64,000 nt of DNA from Streptomyces sp. NRRL F-5135 (GCF_000719775.1 NZ_JOHR01000027.1:5117-69116), one strand, 5' to 3'. Positions 36,481 to 45,869 are shown, counted from the stretch's first letter. Translations and numbers: made by a program. The notes: generated by a model from the sequence alone, not told the origin.

Positions 36481-37837
36481 GGTGCGAGCGTACGCGACGG
36501 CGGTAGGCCTGGACGGCCGCCGTGTACACGTCCGCCGTGGCCGCCGCCGCCGTGTCCCAGCCGAACGACCGCGCGTGCCGCGCCGCCGCCTCGCCCATCC
36601 GGTCCACCAGCTCCGGGTGGTCGAGGAACTCGCGCAGCGCCCGCGCGTACGCCTCCGGCTCGTGGCCCTGGACCAGCACGCCGGTCACCTCGTCCCGTAC
36701 CGCCACCGGCAGCCCGCCCACCGCGGCCGCCACCACCGGCGTGCCCGCCGCCTGGGCCTCTATCGCGACCAGGCCGAAGGACTCGCTGTACGAGGGCATG
36801 ACCAGCACGGACGCCGCCCGGAACCAGTCCGCCAGCCGTGCCTGATCCACCGGCGGCCGGAACTGGACCACATCGCCCAGGCCGAGCCGTGCCGCCAGTT
36901 TCTGGAGCCCTTCCGGCTTGGCCAGGCCCGTACCGCTCGGGCCGCCGACCACCGGCACGACCAGTCTCGTCCGCAGCGACGGCTCCTGGTCGAGGAGTAC
37001 GGCCACGGCGCGCAGGAGCACGTCAGGAGCCTTCAGCGGCTGGATGCGGCCCGCGAAGAGCGGGATGAACGCGTCCTGCGGCAGCCCCAGCCGGGCGCGC
37101 GCGGCGGCGCGGCCGTCCGCCGGGGAGAAGCAGTCGAGGTTGACGCCCGGGTGCACCACGGCGGCCTTCGAGGGCTCCGCGTCGTAGAAGCGGACGAGGT
37201 CCTCGGCCTCCTCCGCCGTGTTGGCGATCAGCCGGTCGGCGGCGCGCACGACCTGGCTCTCGCCGATCACGCGGGCCGCCGGCTCAGGGGTGTCGCCCTC
37301 GGCCATCGAGGCGTTCTTCACCTTGGCCATCGTGTGCATGGCGTGGACGAGGGGGACGCCCCAGCGCTCGGCGGCGAGCCAGCCGACGTGTCCGGACAGC
37401 CAGTAGTGGGAGTGCACCAGGTCGTAGTGGCCCGGCCGGTTGCCCGCCCACGCCTGCATCACGCCGTGCGTGAAGGCGCAGAGCTGCGCGGGCAGCTCCT
37501 CCTTGGCGAGGCCCTCGTACGGTCCGGCGTCCACATGCCGTACGAGGACACCGGGAGCCAGTTCCACGGCGGGGGCCAGCCCGCCGGTCGTGGCGCGGGT
37601 GAAGATCTCGACCTCGACGTCGATGGCGGCGAGCCGCTTCGCCAGTTCGACGATGTAGACGTTCATGCCGCCCGCGTCGCCCGTGCCCGGCTGGTGCAGC
37701 GGGGAGGTGTGGACGCTGAGCATGGCGACCCGGCGGGGCTTGCGGAGCTGGCCGGGGAGGCGGCGGAGGCGGGACGTCCGGGGCGCGCGCGGGGGGCCCG
37801 CCAGCGTGCCGGTGATACGGGACACGTACTGGCTCAC
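36473..37837 (-). CDS. mshA: Mycothiol glycosyltransferase MshA
   Basis: 454 residues from GTG 37837 (SQYVSRI follows), with AGAGGA 8 nt upstream; GTG 37858 has no ribosome site. GT-B glycosyltransferase: N-terminal motif [20 protein letters not shown] and HSHYWLSG, C-terminal donor-site E-x7-E motif in [20 protein letters not shown]. MshA joins UDP-GlcNAc to inositol-3-phosphate, the first step of mycothiol synthesis in the cytoplasm. Confidence 0.95.
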   Translation of the reverse strand: MSQYVSRITGTLAGPPRAPRTSRLRRLPGQLRKPRRVAMLSVHTSPLHQPGTGDAGGMNVYIVELAKRLAAIDVEVEIFTRATTGGLAPAVELAPGVLVRHVDAGPYEGLAKEELPAQLCAFTHGVMQAWAGNRPGHYDLVHSHYWLSGHVGWLAAERWGVPLVHAMHTMAKVKNASMAEGDTPEPAARVIGESQVVRAADRLIANTAEEAEDLVRFYDAEPSKAAVVHPGVNLDCFSPADGRAAARARLGLPQDAFIPLFAGRIQPLKAPDVLLRAVAVLLDQEPSLRTRLVVPVVGGPSGTGLAKPEGLQKLAARLGLGDVVQFRPPVDQARLADWFRAASVLVMPSYSESFGLVAIEAQAAGTPVVAAAVGGLPVAVRDEVTGVLVQGHEPEAYARALREFLDHPELVDRMGEAAARHARSFGWDTAAAATADVYTAAVQAYRRRVRSHHG

Positions 37838-38042
37838 GTCTACGGTCCTCTCGCTCACGACAACTGAGCACGACGAAAACGCGCGGTGAAGCGCACGACA
37901 AAGAAGAGGGTGTGGGACGCCCTCCGGCACCGTTCAACAGCGGAGGGTCCGTCCGCATTTCCGCTTTGCCAAAACGTTGCAGTTCACGGCTCAACCGGCT
38001 CAGCCGTGATGGGTGGAGCCGGGGCTCGTTACGCTCACCCTT

Positions 38043-38897
38043 ATGGCGTATCGGCCCCCTTCATCCCACGCTGCCCATGCTGCCCACGCCGCGGGAACGG
38101 CCCGTCCCGTGGGCACGGTCACGCGCGGCACGACCCACCAGAACCGGCTGCGCCGCATGGACCGCTGGATCACCGCCGTACACGGTCCCGCGCTGCGCCG
38201 CGCGGCCGATCCGGTCGTGGTGGACCTCGGGTACGGCGCCGCTCCCTGGACCGCCGTCGAACTGCTGCGCCGACTGCGTACGGCCGAGCCGCGCACCGAG
38301 GTCGTCGGCGTCGAGATAGACCCGGCCCGGGTCGCCGCGGCGCTGCCGTACGAGCGGGACGGGCTGTGCTTCCGGCACGGCGGGTTCGAGATCCCGCTGG
38401 CCGGCGGGAGGCGGCCGGTACTGATCCGGGCGGCCAATGTCCTGCGGCAGTACGAGGAGGACGAGGTCGCCGCCGTCTGGGCGCGGCTGTGCGCCCGGCT
38501 CGCGCCGGGCGGGCTGCTGGTGGAGGGGACGTGCGACGAGATCGGGCGGCGGCACGTCTGGGTCGCGCTCGGGCCGGAGGGGCCCCGTACGGTCACGTTC
38601 GCGGCTCGCCTCGGTTCCCTCGAGCGTCCCTCCGACCTGGCGGAACGGCTGCCGAAAGCGCTGATCCACCGCAATGTGCCCGGTGAGCCGGTGCACGCGT
38701 TCCTGCGCGACTTCGACCGGGCGTGGGCGGCGGCGGCCCCGTACGCCTCGCTGGGCGCGCGGCAGCGGTGGATCCGGGCGGTACGGGACGTGGCGGCCGA
38801 CTGGCCGCTGGCGGACGATCCGCGCCGGCGGCGGCAGGGTGAGGTGACGGTGAACTGGGCGGCGCTCGCGCCGGGTTCGGCGAGCGGGAACGGGTGA
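38043..38897 (+). CDS. SAM-dependent methyltransferase, class I
   Basis: 284 residues from ATG 38043. The Rossmann core shows motif I VVVDLGYGAAPWTAVELL, the acidic end of strand 2 (VVGVEIDPARV) and the later APGGLLVEGTCDEIGRR. No substrate is evident. A TACGCT hexamer (38030-38035) ends 7 nt before the ATG and no ribosome site is visible, so the mRNA is probably leaderless. It is divergent from mshA. Confidence 0.8.
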   Translation: MAYRPPSSHAAHAAHAAGTARPVGTVTRGTTHQNRLRRMDRWITAVHGPALRRAADPVVVDLGYGAAPWTAVELLRRLRTAEPRTEVVGVEIDPARVAAALPYERDGLCFRHGGFEIPLAGGRRPVLIRAANVLRQYEEDEVAAVWARLCARLAPGGLLVEGTCDEIGRRHVWVALGPEGPRTVTFAARLGSLERPSDLAERLPKALIHRNVPGEPVHAFLRDFDRAWAAAAPYASLGARQRWIRAVRDVAADWPLADDPRRRRQGEVTVNWAALAPGSASGNG

Positions 38898-38950
38898 GGT
38901 GCGGAATGTGTGAGGTGCGGAACGCGTGAGGCGCGGAACCTGTGAGGTTC
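38894..38950. repeat. 16-nt tandem repeat GTGAGGTGCGGAACGC
   Basis: Three adjacent 16-nt copies (38894-38909, 38910-38925, 38926-38941) and a partial fourth. The first overlaps the methyltransferase stop codon, so later copies repeat its TGA. Confidence 0.8.
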
Positions 38951-39091
38951 TGAGGGCGTCTGTCGTTCTGGTGCCGGACATGGCACGATCACATCGGTAA
39001 TACGAAGTTACTGACGTTGCATCAGAAGTGGTCGTCTCGCGTTCTGGTGTGTTCTGACGCCTTCCGGGCTGGGCGTCTTGGGGGTGGGTCC

Positions 39092-40273
39092 GTGAACCGA
39101 CGTCGCTGTGCGGCCGCGACGGTCACTCTGGTGTGCGCGCTGGCGGTACTGGCCTCGCCGGACCTGACGATCCAGGCGTACGCGACGCCCCGGGCCGCCC
39201 CGGCGGCTCCGCCCGTACCGTCCTCCTCGGCTGTACCGTCGCCGCCGGCCGTGGCCCCGCCGCCGGTCGAGTTGCCGCCGGGCGCGCCGGGCGGCGCCGG
39301 CGGGTCGAGCGACACGGGGGCGGCCTCCGACGCCGCCCCCGACCCCCTCGAAGAAGTACGGCGGGAGATCGACGACCTCTACCGCAAGGCCGCCTCCGCC
39401 ACCGACGCCTACAACCTCGCCGAGGAACAGACCGCCAAGCAGTCGGCCGAGGTCGTCAGGCTCGCCGAGAAGATCGTCCGGAACCAGCTGCGTCTGGAGG
39501 ACCTCAAACAGCGCGCCGGAGCCGCCGCCCGTGCGCAGTACCGGAGCGGCGGGCTGCCGCCCGAGGCCCGGCTGATGCTCACCGGTGACCCGCAGGGCTT
39601 CCTGGACGGCGCGGGCAGGGTCAGGCAGGGCATGAAGGCGACCAACGACCTCCTCGCCGAACTGACCCGGACCCAGGACGACTTGAAGACGTACACGGCC
39701 GACGCCGGTACGCAGTGGGGGAAGCTCGAAGCCGGTCGGCTGAAGAAGGAGAAGGCGAAGAAGGAGATCGAGCGGCGGATCGCCGCCGCCGAGAAGCTCG
39801 AGGCGGGTCTGGAGAAGGAGGAGCGCGCCCGGCTGGCCCGGTTGGAGAGCGACGCGGCGGCCAAGGCGCAGGCGGCCTGGCTCGGCTCCGGCGCGCTCGA
39901 AGAGATCAACCGGGCGTCGAGCGCGCAGGGCAGGAAGGCGATCGAGTTCGCGACCCGGCAGATCGGCAAGCCGTACGTGTGGGGAGCGGAGGGGCCGGAC
40001 TCGTACGACTGCTCCGGGCTGACCTCCCAGGCGTGGGCGGCGGCCGGGCGGACCATCCCCCGTACCTCGCAGGAGCAGTGGCGGCTGTTGCCGCGGATCG
40101 ACATCAAGGACATGCGGCCCGGCGACCTGATCATCTACCACGACGACGCGAGCCATGTGGGCATGTACATAGGCGACGGCGCGATCGTGCACGCGCCCCG
40201 GCCGGGGCGGAACGTGACCTTGGCGGGGGCGGGCTCGATGCGGATCCTCGGGGTCGTCCGGCCGGACAGGTAA
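39092..40273 (+). CDS. Secreted NlpC/P60 endopeptidase with coiled coil
   Basis: 393 residues from GTG 39092. Signal peptide (NRRRCAAATVTLVCALAVLA), a Pro-rich linker, a long coiled coil (about 90-265, with KKEKAKKEIERRIAAAEKLE) and a C-terminal NlpC/P60 domain (about 280-393). Catalytic Cys is in YDCSGLTSQAW and His in DASHVGMYIGD. It should cut peptide stems of peptidoglycan; the coiled coil is the kind of regulatory arm seen in RipA- and CwlO-type hydrolases. No FtsEX genes are near. Confidence 0.9.
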   Translation: MNRRRCAAATVTLVCALAVLASPDLTIQAYATPRAAPAAPPVPSSSAVPSPPAVAPPPVELPPGAPGGAGGSSDTGAASDAAPDPLEEVRREIDDLYRKAASATDAYNLAEEQTAKQSAEVVRLAEKIVRNQLRLEDLKQRAGAAARAQYRSGGLPPEARLMLTGDPQGFLDGAGRVRQGMKATNDLLAELTRTQDDLKTYTADAGTQWGKLEAGRLKKEKAKKEIERRIAAAEKLEAGLEKEERARLARLESDAAAKAQAAWLGSGALEEINRASSAQGRKAIEFATRQIGKPYVWGAEGPDSYDCSGLTSQAWAAAGRTIPRTSQEQWRLLPRIDIKDMRPGDLIIYHDDASHVGMYIGDGAIVHAPRPGRNVTLAGAGSMRILGVVRPDR

Positions 40274-40408
40274 CGGACCCGGGGGCGGGCGCGGACGGAG
40301 AGGCGGCGCGGGCGGAGACGCGGCGCGGGCGGGGGCCGACCGTGCCGAACGCGCGCCGACCGGCGCGGTCCGCCCGCCCTTCCGCGCCCGCGCCGCCTTC
40401 CGTTTCCG

Positions 40409-40580
40409 TCAGACGCTCTTCCCGTCGGTCTCCGACTCGAAGAGCTCCTCGGCCTCGGAGACCGAGAAGGCCCGGTCCAGCCAGCGCGCCAGGATGTCCA
40501 GATCGGCGCAGCCCATGACGCGCTCGTGGACGCTTTCGGGCACGCGGACACCACGGTGCTCCAGCACCAGCAAACGGGCG
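40409..40580 (-). pseudogene. Fragment of an Rpn/YhgA-like transposase-nuclease protein
   Basis: The last 55-57 codons read LLVLEHRGVRVPESVHERVM, then GCADLDILARWLDRAFSVSE and AEELFES. This matches the C-terminal pattern I know from Streptomyces Rpn-family (PD-(D/E)XK) proteins. Nothing upstream encodes the nuclease domain: the frame continues only as low-complexity sequence. I read it as a decayed 3' end. Confidence 0.55.
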
Positions 40581-40719
40581 ACGGACGACGGACGAACGTG
40601 GCGCGGGCCGGCGCCGGACCCGCCCCGCAGGGATCCGCAGGACATGCCCGGGAGGGGCGGGCAGGTGCAGCATGGGAAAGGAAAAGGACACCTCTTTCTC
40701 TGTGGGAGCAGTGAGTCCG

Positions 40720-40968
40720 ATGGCCACATTCATGGACGTCCATCACGGCATGCGGGGCATGACCGCCGAGCAGTTCCGTCAGGCGCATGACGCGGATCTC
40801 GCGGTCGAGGGCGAGGAAGGCGTCCACTTCGAGCACGCCTGGGCCGATCCCGAGTCCGGTGACGTCTTCTGCCTCTCGGAGGCGCCTTCGGCGGACGCCG
40901 TACGGCGTGTCCACGAGCGCACCGGGCACGCGGCGGACGAGGTCCACCCGGTGGCGTACAGCGCCTGA
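40720..40968 (+). CDS. DUF4242 protein (SCO4226-like, nickel-binding family)
   Basis: 82 residues from ATG 40720, with GGGAG 12 nt upstream. A complete ferredoxin-like DUF4242 domain: TFMDVHHGMRGMTAEQFRQA, HFEHAWADPESGDVFCLSEA, and VRRVHERTGHAADEVHPV. The S. coelicolor homologue SCO4226 has been reported to bind nickel (from memory); the His-rich positions here are compatible. It is a single gene, convergent with the MerR-PP2C gene. Confidence 0.85.
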   Translation: MATFMDVHHGMRGMTAEQFRQAHDADLAVEGEEGVHFEHAWADPESGDVFCLSEAPSADAVRRVHERTGHAADEVHPVAYSA

Positions 40969-41003
40969 GGCGCGGGCCGCCCGTTCCTGCCCCTGCCGCT
41001 TTC

Positions 41004-42086
41004 CTACCGCTGGAGTTCCCGGACGTCGGCGACCACGCAGCTGACGTTGTCCGGGCCGCCGGCGCGGTTGGCGCGGTCGACGAGTTCGCGTACCGCCTGC
41101 TCGGGGTCGCTGACCGTCGTGACCACCTGGCGTACCTCCGTCGTCTGTACGACCGTGGACAGCCCGTCGGAGCAGAGCAGGTAGCGGTCTCCCGGCCGGA
41201 CGTCGTGCAGGCGCATGTCGGGGGCGGCTTCGCCCTCTCCGCCCAGGGCGCGGACGAGCAGCGACCGCTGGGGGTGCACGGTGGCCTCCTCCGGGCTGAT
41301 GCGCCCCTCGTCGACCATCGACTGCACGACGGTGTGGTCGTGGGTGATCTGGAAGAACTCTCCGTCGCGCGCCAGATAGCAGCGGGAGTCGCCGATGTGG
41401 ACGAGGGCCAGCTGCGAGCCGGTCCAGAGCAGCGCGGTGAGCGTGGTGCCGACCTCCTGTGGTGAGGATTCGGTTTCGGCCGCGACCACGTGCACGGCTC
41501 GACCGGCCTGTTCGACGGCGTCCTCGAGGATGTTGAGGAGGTCGCCCGCGGGGATCTCGCGGGTTTCGAGGTGCTTGAGGGCGTCGACGGCGGCCGCGCT
41601 CGCGGGGGCTCCGCCGCCGCCGAAGCCGTCGGCGACGGCGAGCAGGCGAGAACCGGCGTAGGCGGTGTCCTGGTTGCTCTCGCGGACCAGGCCGGCGTGG
41701 GACAGCGCGGCGTAACGGATTTCCAGGGGCTTGGCGGTCGCTGACATGACGGAGTCCTTCCGGGCCAGGTGGTCGATGAGGAAGGCGGCCAGGTCCCGCC
41801 GCGCGCCGGTGTCGGCCTCGACCTGCGCCCAGAACGCGCGTACCTCCTGGGCCGCCGCGGTCGCCTCCAGCGTGCGGACGCGCTGGATACGGGCCAGCGG
41901 CATACCCAGCCGCCGGAGCCAGGCGACCAGCCTGGCCTGCTCCAGCTGTTCCGGGGCGTACAGGCGGTAGCCGGTCACCGGATCGACGCGGGCGGGGGGC
42001 AGCAGGCCGAGTTCGTCGTAAAGGCGCAGTGCCTTCGGCGACAGCCGGGACGCCTTCGCGAACGCCCCGATGGTCAGCAGCCCCAT
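41004..42086 (-). CDS. MerR-PP2C fusion: DNA-binding protein phosphatase
   Basis: 360 residues from ATG 42086 (GAGGGG upstream; a frame to 42215 is rejected). An N-terminal MerR-type winged helix (about 1-75: LTIGAFAKASRLSPKALRLY and DPVTGYRLYAPEQLEQARLV) and dimerising helix are joined to a complete PP2C Ser/Thr phosphatase (about 125-355). All metal-binding blocks are present: VADGFGGGG, HIGDSRCYLA, LLCSDGLST and GGPDNVSCVV. A transcription factor fused to a phosphatase suggests that ligand or phosphorylation state is read out directly at DNA. A MerR-style promoter with a 19-bp spacer precedes it. Target genes and substrate are unknown. Confidence 0.88.
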   Translation of the reverse strand: MGLLTIGAFAKASRLSPKALRLYDELGLLPPARVDPVTGYRLYAPEQLEQARLVAWLRRLGMPLARIQRVRTLEATAAAQEVRAFWAQVEADTGARRDLAAFLIDHLARKDSVMSATAKPLEIRYAALSHAGLVRESNQDTAYAGSRLLAVADGFGGGGAPASAAAVDALKHLETREIPAGDLLNILEDAVEQAGRAVHVVAAETESSPQEVGTTLTALLWTGSQLALVHIGDSRCYLARDGEFFQITHDHTVVQSMVDEGRISPEEATVHPQRSLLVRALGGEGEAAPDMRLHDVRPGDRYLLCSDGLSTVVQTTEVRQVVTTVSDPEQAVRELVDRANRAGGPDNVSCVVADVRELQR

Positions 42087-42138
42087 GCCCGCCCCTCGTC
42101 CCTCTTCCTCATGCCGAGCGCGTCGCCCGGCACCACCG

Positions 42139-42169
42139 ATGCTGTGGCCTCCCCCGAGGTGAAGGTCAA
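42139..42169 (-). promoter_or_regulatory. MerR-type promoter of the MerR-PP2C gene
   Basis: On the minus strand: -35 TTGACC, a 19-bp spacer and -10 CAGCAT. The over-long spacer is the hallmark of MerR-regulated promoters. The spacer holds an imperfect inverted repeat (CCTTCACC / GGGGGAGG). The -10 is about 50 nt upstream of the ATG. Confidence 0.65.
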
Positions 42170-42332
42170 CCGAGGATTTCGGACCGAGGATTTCGGACCG
42201 AGGAGGGGTGTTCACAAGTAGCGCTGGCCTGCGGCGTGTCGGTCCTCTGAAGATCGCTTCCCGTTCGGTGGCTGATCGTTTCCCGGCAGAAGGTGTAGCC
42301 CGGTCACGCCTTTGGGTTCCAGGCCGAGGGCG

Positions 42333-43004
42333 CTACTGAGCTGATGCAGTCGGCGTTTCTCCACGCTGCGCCTGCTGGAGGCGCTTGACGACCATGGTGG
42401 TGATCGACATCAGTCTTCCCGAGGGGATGTAGGTGCCTTGCTTCCAGGTGTACTGGATCTTTCCGATCACAGCCCCTTGCCGGACGTTGATGCCGTGGCC
42501 GGTCCAGTCCGGGGCTCCGTTGGGGTTTTCGATGTCGAACTTGTCGATCTGGTCTCCGGGAGGGTTTTCGCCTACCTCGTCCGTGGTTCCCTTACCGTCG
42601 AACAGCGCTGCTGCTGTCTTGGCGTCCGGGAACGAGATCAGCCGGATGGCCAACTCCTGGTCCTCCAGGTTGGTGAACGCCGCCAGCCCGACGAAATCCG
42701 CTCTGGCGCAAAATTCATCCGGCCACTCCTCTGACTGACAGGAGATGGGATCGGTGGTGTCCCAGGTCTTCCTGCCTCGCTCCTCTGAGACGTCCACCGG
42801 GACATTGAACGGATTGGGAAGCGCAGCTTTCAGTGCGTCTTGGCTCAGAGGCACCGGTTGTGCGGTGTCGGCCTTGCCGGAATCGGCTGCTGGTGATCCC
42901 GTGCTCTCGCGTTCAGAGTCGCAGCCTGTGCTCAGTGCGACAGCCACCGCGACAGCGGCAAGTGTTGCGGTGGCCCGAGCACGTGTCTGTCCAGCGGTGA
43001 TCAT
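42333..43004 (-). CDS. Lipoprotein of unknown function
   Basis: 223 residues from ATG 43004, with GGAG 6 nt upstream. Signal peptide ITAGQTRARATATLAAVAVA and lipobox ending at STGC, so it is lipid-anchored outside the membrane. The mature part has four conserved-looking aromatic or cysteine positions (SCQSEEWPDEFCARADF; a possible disulphide) and a DWTGHGINVRQG segment. I do not recognise the family. Its codon use is less extreme at third positions than the neighbours, which fits acquisition. It lies inside a segment flanked by direct repeats, with a transposase remnant next to it. Confidence 0.7.
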   Translation of the reverse strand: MITAGQTRARATATLAAVAVAVALSTGCDSERESTGSPAADSGKADTAQPVPLSQDALKAALPNPFNVPVDVSEERGRKTWDTTDPISCQSEEWPDEFCARADFVGLAAFTNLEDQELAIRLISFPDAKTAAALFDGKGTTDEVGENPPGDQIDKFDIENPNGAPDWTGHGINVRQGAVIGKIQYTWKQGTYIPSGRLMSITTMVVKRLQQAQRGETPTASAQ

Positions 43005-43053
43005 TCTGCTCCTGCGTCCAGTCGCTGTTGTTGTCGTGATCGCTTCACGATAG

Positions 43054-43719
43054 GTGGCCGTTGTGCTCGGCGAGTTGTCCGTGCTGCGGGAGAAGGTCGC
43101 GGTGACGGAGGGGCGGCTGGCGCGGTTGACGATTACGCGGGAGACCGCCCGGGGATGGCTGGGCGGCCCCGGCATCGCCCGGCACGACGACCACGCCCGC
43201 ATCGCGTTCTCCCGCCGTGTCTACCGCGCCTTCGACCGGCTGACCACAGTCCTCGACCCCTACCGCTGCGACCGTCGCCGGCGCCTGCCCCAAGATGAAG
43301 CGGCCCAGGTGACCGCGGCTTGGGAAAACACGGATGTCGAACGCGTCCGGGGTCTGTTGCAGGAGATCAGTGACCGTCTGCTGCTGGTCACCATCCGCCT
43401 CGCGCATCGCCGCGGCCTGTTCCAAGGCCGGCTGGGCGACATCGGCGCGGACACCACCCCCATTCCCGCCTGGCACCATCCGCCCAGCCAACACCGCAAC
43501 CTGGCCTCCATCGAATCCACAGCGGGCCGGCACTACTGCGGCGGCTCCGAGGAAGGCATCTTCGGGCACAGCGCCACCCCGCTCGTCGCCGCCAGCCGCC
43601 GCCACCCACCAGCCACGCGCGAGCGGCCAGCGCGTCAGCCGACACCCGCACTCACGCTCGAACCTGCACGTCCTCTTCGCCTGGGAGAAGGCAACCACGC
43701 AGAACACCGGCAGCAGTGA
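43054..43719 (+). pseudogene. Transposase-like remnant
   Basis: An open frame of 221 codons that looks like joined fragments. The first 35 codons (VLREKVAVTEGRLARLTITR) resemble the N-terminus of IS transposase or accessory proteins. From about codon 42 a different piece runs into GADTTPIPAWHHPPSQHRNL, ESTAGRHYCGGSEE and IFGHSATPLVAASRR, the style of a DDE transposase catalytic start. It then loses similarity, and the later sequence is in another frame. No terminal inverted repeats were found. I read it as a decayed mobile-element gene. Confidence 0.55.
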
Positions 43720-43866
43720 GCCCGCCGAGATCAGCGAGTCCATTCGGCGCGCACCGCAGCCCATCGCAACGACCGGACTTCCACCACCCACCCGAGCCGC
43801 AGTCCACCCGAGTCTCTGACACCCCGGCACCACACAAAGAACGTTCACGCGCCCGGCAAACGAAAA

Positions 43867-43892
43867 CCCGCCCGATCAAAAGATCGGACGGG
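43867..43892. terminator. Terminator after the mobile-element remnant
   Basis: 11-bp stem (CCCGCCCGATC / GATCGGACGGG, one mismatch) with an AAAA loop, in the gap between the remnant and the convergent SGNH-hydrolase gene. Confidence 0.7.
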
Positions 43893-43949
43893 ACCTCGTC
43901 AACACCCCCGAGCCAACCCAAGAACAGTCGCGAGGTTCGGACCGGGGAT

Positions 43950-45182
43950 TCAAAAGCGGCCGTCGACGGAGACGCCGTGGTCCGTGAAGCCGCCCTGCCC
44001 CCGGAAGGCCAGCTCCGCGAAGCGTTCGCCCATCAGGCGGTGGGTGGCGGCGTCCGGGTGGAGTTCGTCGGGCAGCGGCAGCTCGGCGTAGTCGGCCTTG
44101 CCGTAGAGGGCGAGGCCGTCCAGGTAGTGGAGGTTCGCGTCCTCGGCGGCCCGCTGCTCCACGATCCGGGCCAGCTCGTCCCGTACGACGCCCAGGGTCA
44201 GTTTCCCGCTCGCGCGTTCCGCCGGGTCGCCCGTCGCCCGGAACCGGAGCCGGCCGTCGCCCAGACCGGAGAAGTCCGGAGCGCTCGGACCCGGCGTGTC
44301 CTCGTGGATGGGGCACAGGATGGGCGAGACGACCAGCAGGGGCGTGGTGGGGTGGCCTTCGCGGATGGTGTCGAGGAAGCCATGGACGGCGGGGGTGAAG
44401 GCACGCAGGCGCATGAGGTCGGCATTGACCAGGTTGAGGCCGATCTTGATGCTGATCAGATCGGCGGGAGTGTCCCGCAGGGTACGGGCGGTGAACGGGT
44501 CGAGCAGGGCGCTGCCGCTGAGGCCCAGGTTGATCAGTTCCACACCGCCGAGGCGGGCGGCGAGTGCGGGCCAGGTGGAGGTGGGGCCGGCCGCGTCGGA
44601 GCCGTGGCTGACCGAACTGCCGTGGTGCAGCCACACCCTGCGGCCCGGGTCCCGCGCGGGCTCGACGGGGGCGTTGGTGCGCAGGGCGATCAGTTCGGTG
44701 GTCTCGTTGTGCGGCAGCCAGATCTCGATGTCCTTGAGGCCGTTGCCGTTGTCGTCGCCCTTGTCGTTGCCGTCGGGCAGGTCGGTGAAGCGGAGGGTGC
44801 CGGCCGGGCCTGGCCGGTGCTCGGCGGTCCCGGTGGTCATGTCGATGGTCAGGGTGTTGCCGCCCGCGACGCTCGCCCGTGCGGCGGGGCGGCCGTCGAC
44901 GAGCAGTTCGTACACGCCGTCCGGGCGGGGCGGGGCGCCCACGTAGACCCGCTTGGTGCGCCGTGTGTCCAGTTCGACGGCGGTGGCCCGGGTGCGGAAG
45001 ACCAGCCGTACGCCGGAGGGCTGGGACTCGGCCATGGCCAGTTGCCCGTCTGTGTACTGGGCGCGGGCCCGGGCGGGCAGCCGGTGCGGCAGGACACCGT
45101 GCTCGGTGTGCTCCACGTCGAGGGCGCCGCGCAGGAGGGTCGCGGTGATGGGGGTGGTGATCCAGTTGCTTTCGGTGTGCAT
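43950..45182 (-). CDS. SGNH/GDSL-type hydrolase
   Basis: 410 residues from ATG 45182, 4 nt after the TetR stop; ATG 45203 is an alternative. An N-terminal beta-rich domain (about 1-185) precedes an SGNH-hydrolase fold with the nucleophile Ser in WLHHGSSVSHG, the oxyanion Gly/Asn region (LGLSGSALLDP, IGLNLVNADL) and the catalytic Asp/His in LPDELHPDAATH. No signal peptide is seen. It likely hydrolyses an ester; the substrate is unknown. It is in an operon with the TetR gene and so probably controlled by the 45878-45900 operator. Confidence 0.85.
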   Translation of the reverse strand: MHTESNWITTPITATLLRGALDVEHTEHGVLPHRLPARARAQYTDGQLAMAESQPSGVRLVFRTRATAVELDTRRTKRVYVGAPPRPDGVYELLVDGRPAARASVAGGNTLTIDMTTGTAEHRPGPAGTLRFTDLPDGNDKGDDNGNGLKDIEIWLPHNETTELIALRTNAPVEPARDPGRRVWLHHGSSVSHGSDAAGPTSTWPALAARLGGVELINLGLSGSALLDPFTARTLRDTPADLISIKIGLNLVNADLMRLRAFTPAVHGFLDTIREGHPTTPLLVVSPILCPIHEDTPGPSAPDFSGLGDGRLRFRATGDPAERASGKLTLGVVRDELARIVEQRAAEDANLHYLDGLALYGKADYAELPLPDELHPDAATHRLMGERFAELAFRGQGGFTDHGVSVDGRF

Positions 45183-45186
45183 TGCC

Positions 45187-45840
45187 TCAACCTGTCGTTC
45201 CATGTGGTCCGGGTGTGACCGGCTTCGCCGGTTCCGCCGAGTCCGCCGGTTCCGCCGACTCTGCCGGTTCCGCCGAGTCCGCCGGCCAGTTCCGCAGCAG
45301 GGCGTCGAGGGCGTCCAGGATCCGCGACCACGTTTCCCGTGAGTCGGGCGCGCTGTGGCTGAAGCCTCCCCCCAGCTCGAGGGTGACGTAGCCGTGGAAG
45401 ACGCTGCCCAGCAGCCGGACCGCGTGCGTGACGTCCGGTTCCGTCAGGTCGTAGCCGCGCAGGATCGCCCGCGTCATCCGTGCGTGTCTGCCGCCGGCGC
45501 TGGCGGCGGCCGCTTCCGGGGTGAGCCTCATCTGGGCCGCGGCGTAACGGCCGGGGTGCTCGCGGGCGTAGTCGCGGTAGACGTTCGCCAGGGCGGCGAG
45601 GGCGTCCTTGCCGGCCCGCCCGGCCAGGGCCGCGTCGCCCCGGTCGGCGAGTTCCTCCAGCGCGAGGAGGGCGATCCGGGTCTTGAGGTCCTGGGAGTTC
45701 TTCACGTGCGAGTACAGACTCGCGACCTTGACGCCGAACCGCCTGGCGAGTTCCGAGACGGTCACCCGGTCGAAGCCGACCTCGTCGGCCAGCTCCGCAC
45801 CCGCCCGGGTCAGGCGTTCCGTGGTCAGTCCTACGCGCAC
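45187..45840 (-). CDS. TetR-family repressor (WHG-domain type)
   Basis: 217 residues from GTG 45840; an in-frame TTG at 45867 is less likely. Helix-turn-helix at about 10-55 (VTVSELARRFGVKVASLYSH). The ligand domain carries WHG-type features. The C-terminus is an odd repeat (AEPAESAEPADSAEPA) from a 15-nt DNA repeat. It is divergent from the FBP gene, and the operator at 45878-45900 covers both promoters. Confidence 0.88.
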   Translation of the reverse strand: MRVGLTTERLTRAGAELADEVGFDRVTVSELARRFGVKVASLYSHVKNSQDLKTRIALLALEELADRGDAALAGRAGKDALAALANVYRDYAREHPGRYAAAQMRLTPEAAAASAGGRHARMTRAILRGYDLTEPDVTHAVRLLGSVFHGYVTLELGGGFSHSAPDSRETWSRILDALDALLRNWPADSAEPAESAEPADSAEPAKPVTPGPHGTTG

Positions 45841-45869
45841 CGTGCCCTCACTCTCGTCAGCCGACAACG

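Noticed and set aside
35836..36801. Plus-strand frames opposite YbjN and mshA
   Set aside because: Shadows of two recognisable minus-strand genes.
43045..43848. Minus-strand 267-codon frame over the transposase remnant
   Set aside because: Arg/Gly/Val-rich shadow; the plus strand shows recognisable transposase-like motifs instead.
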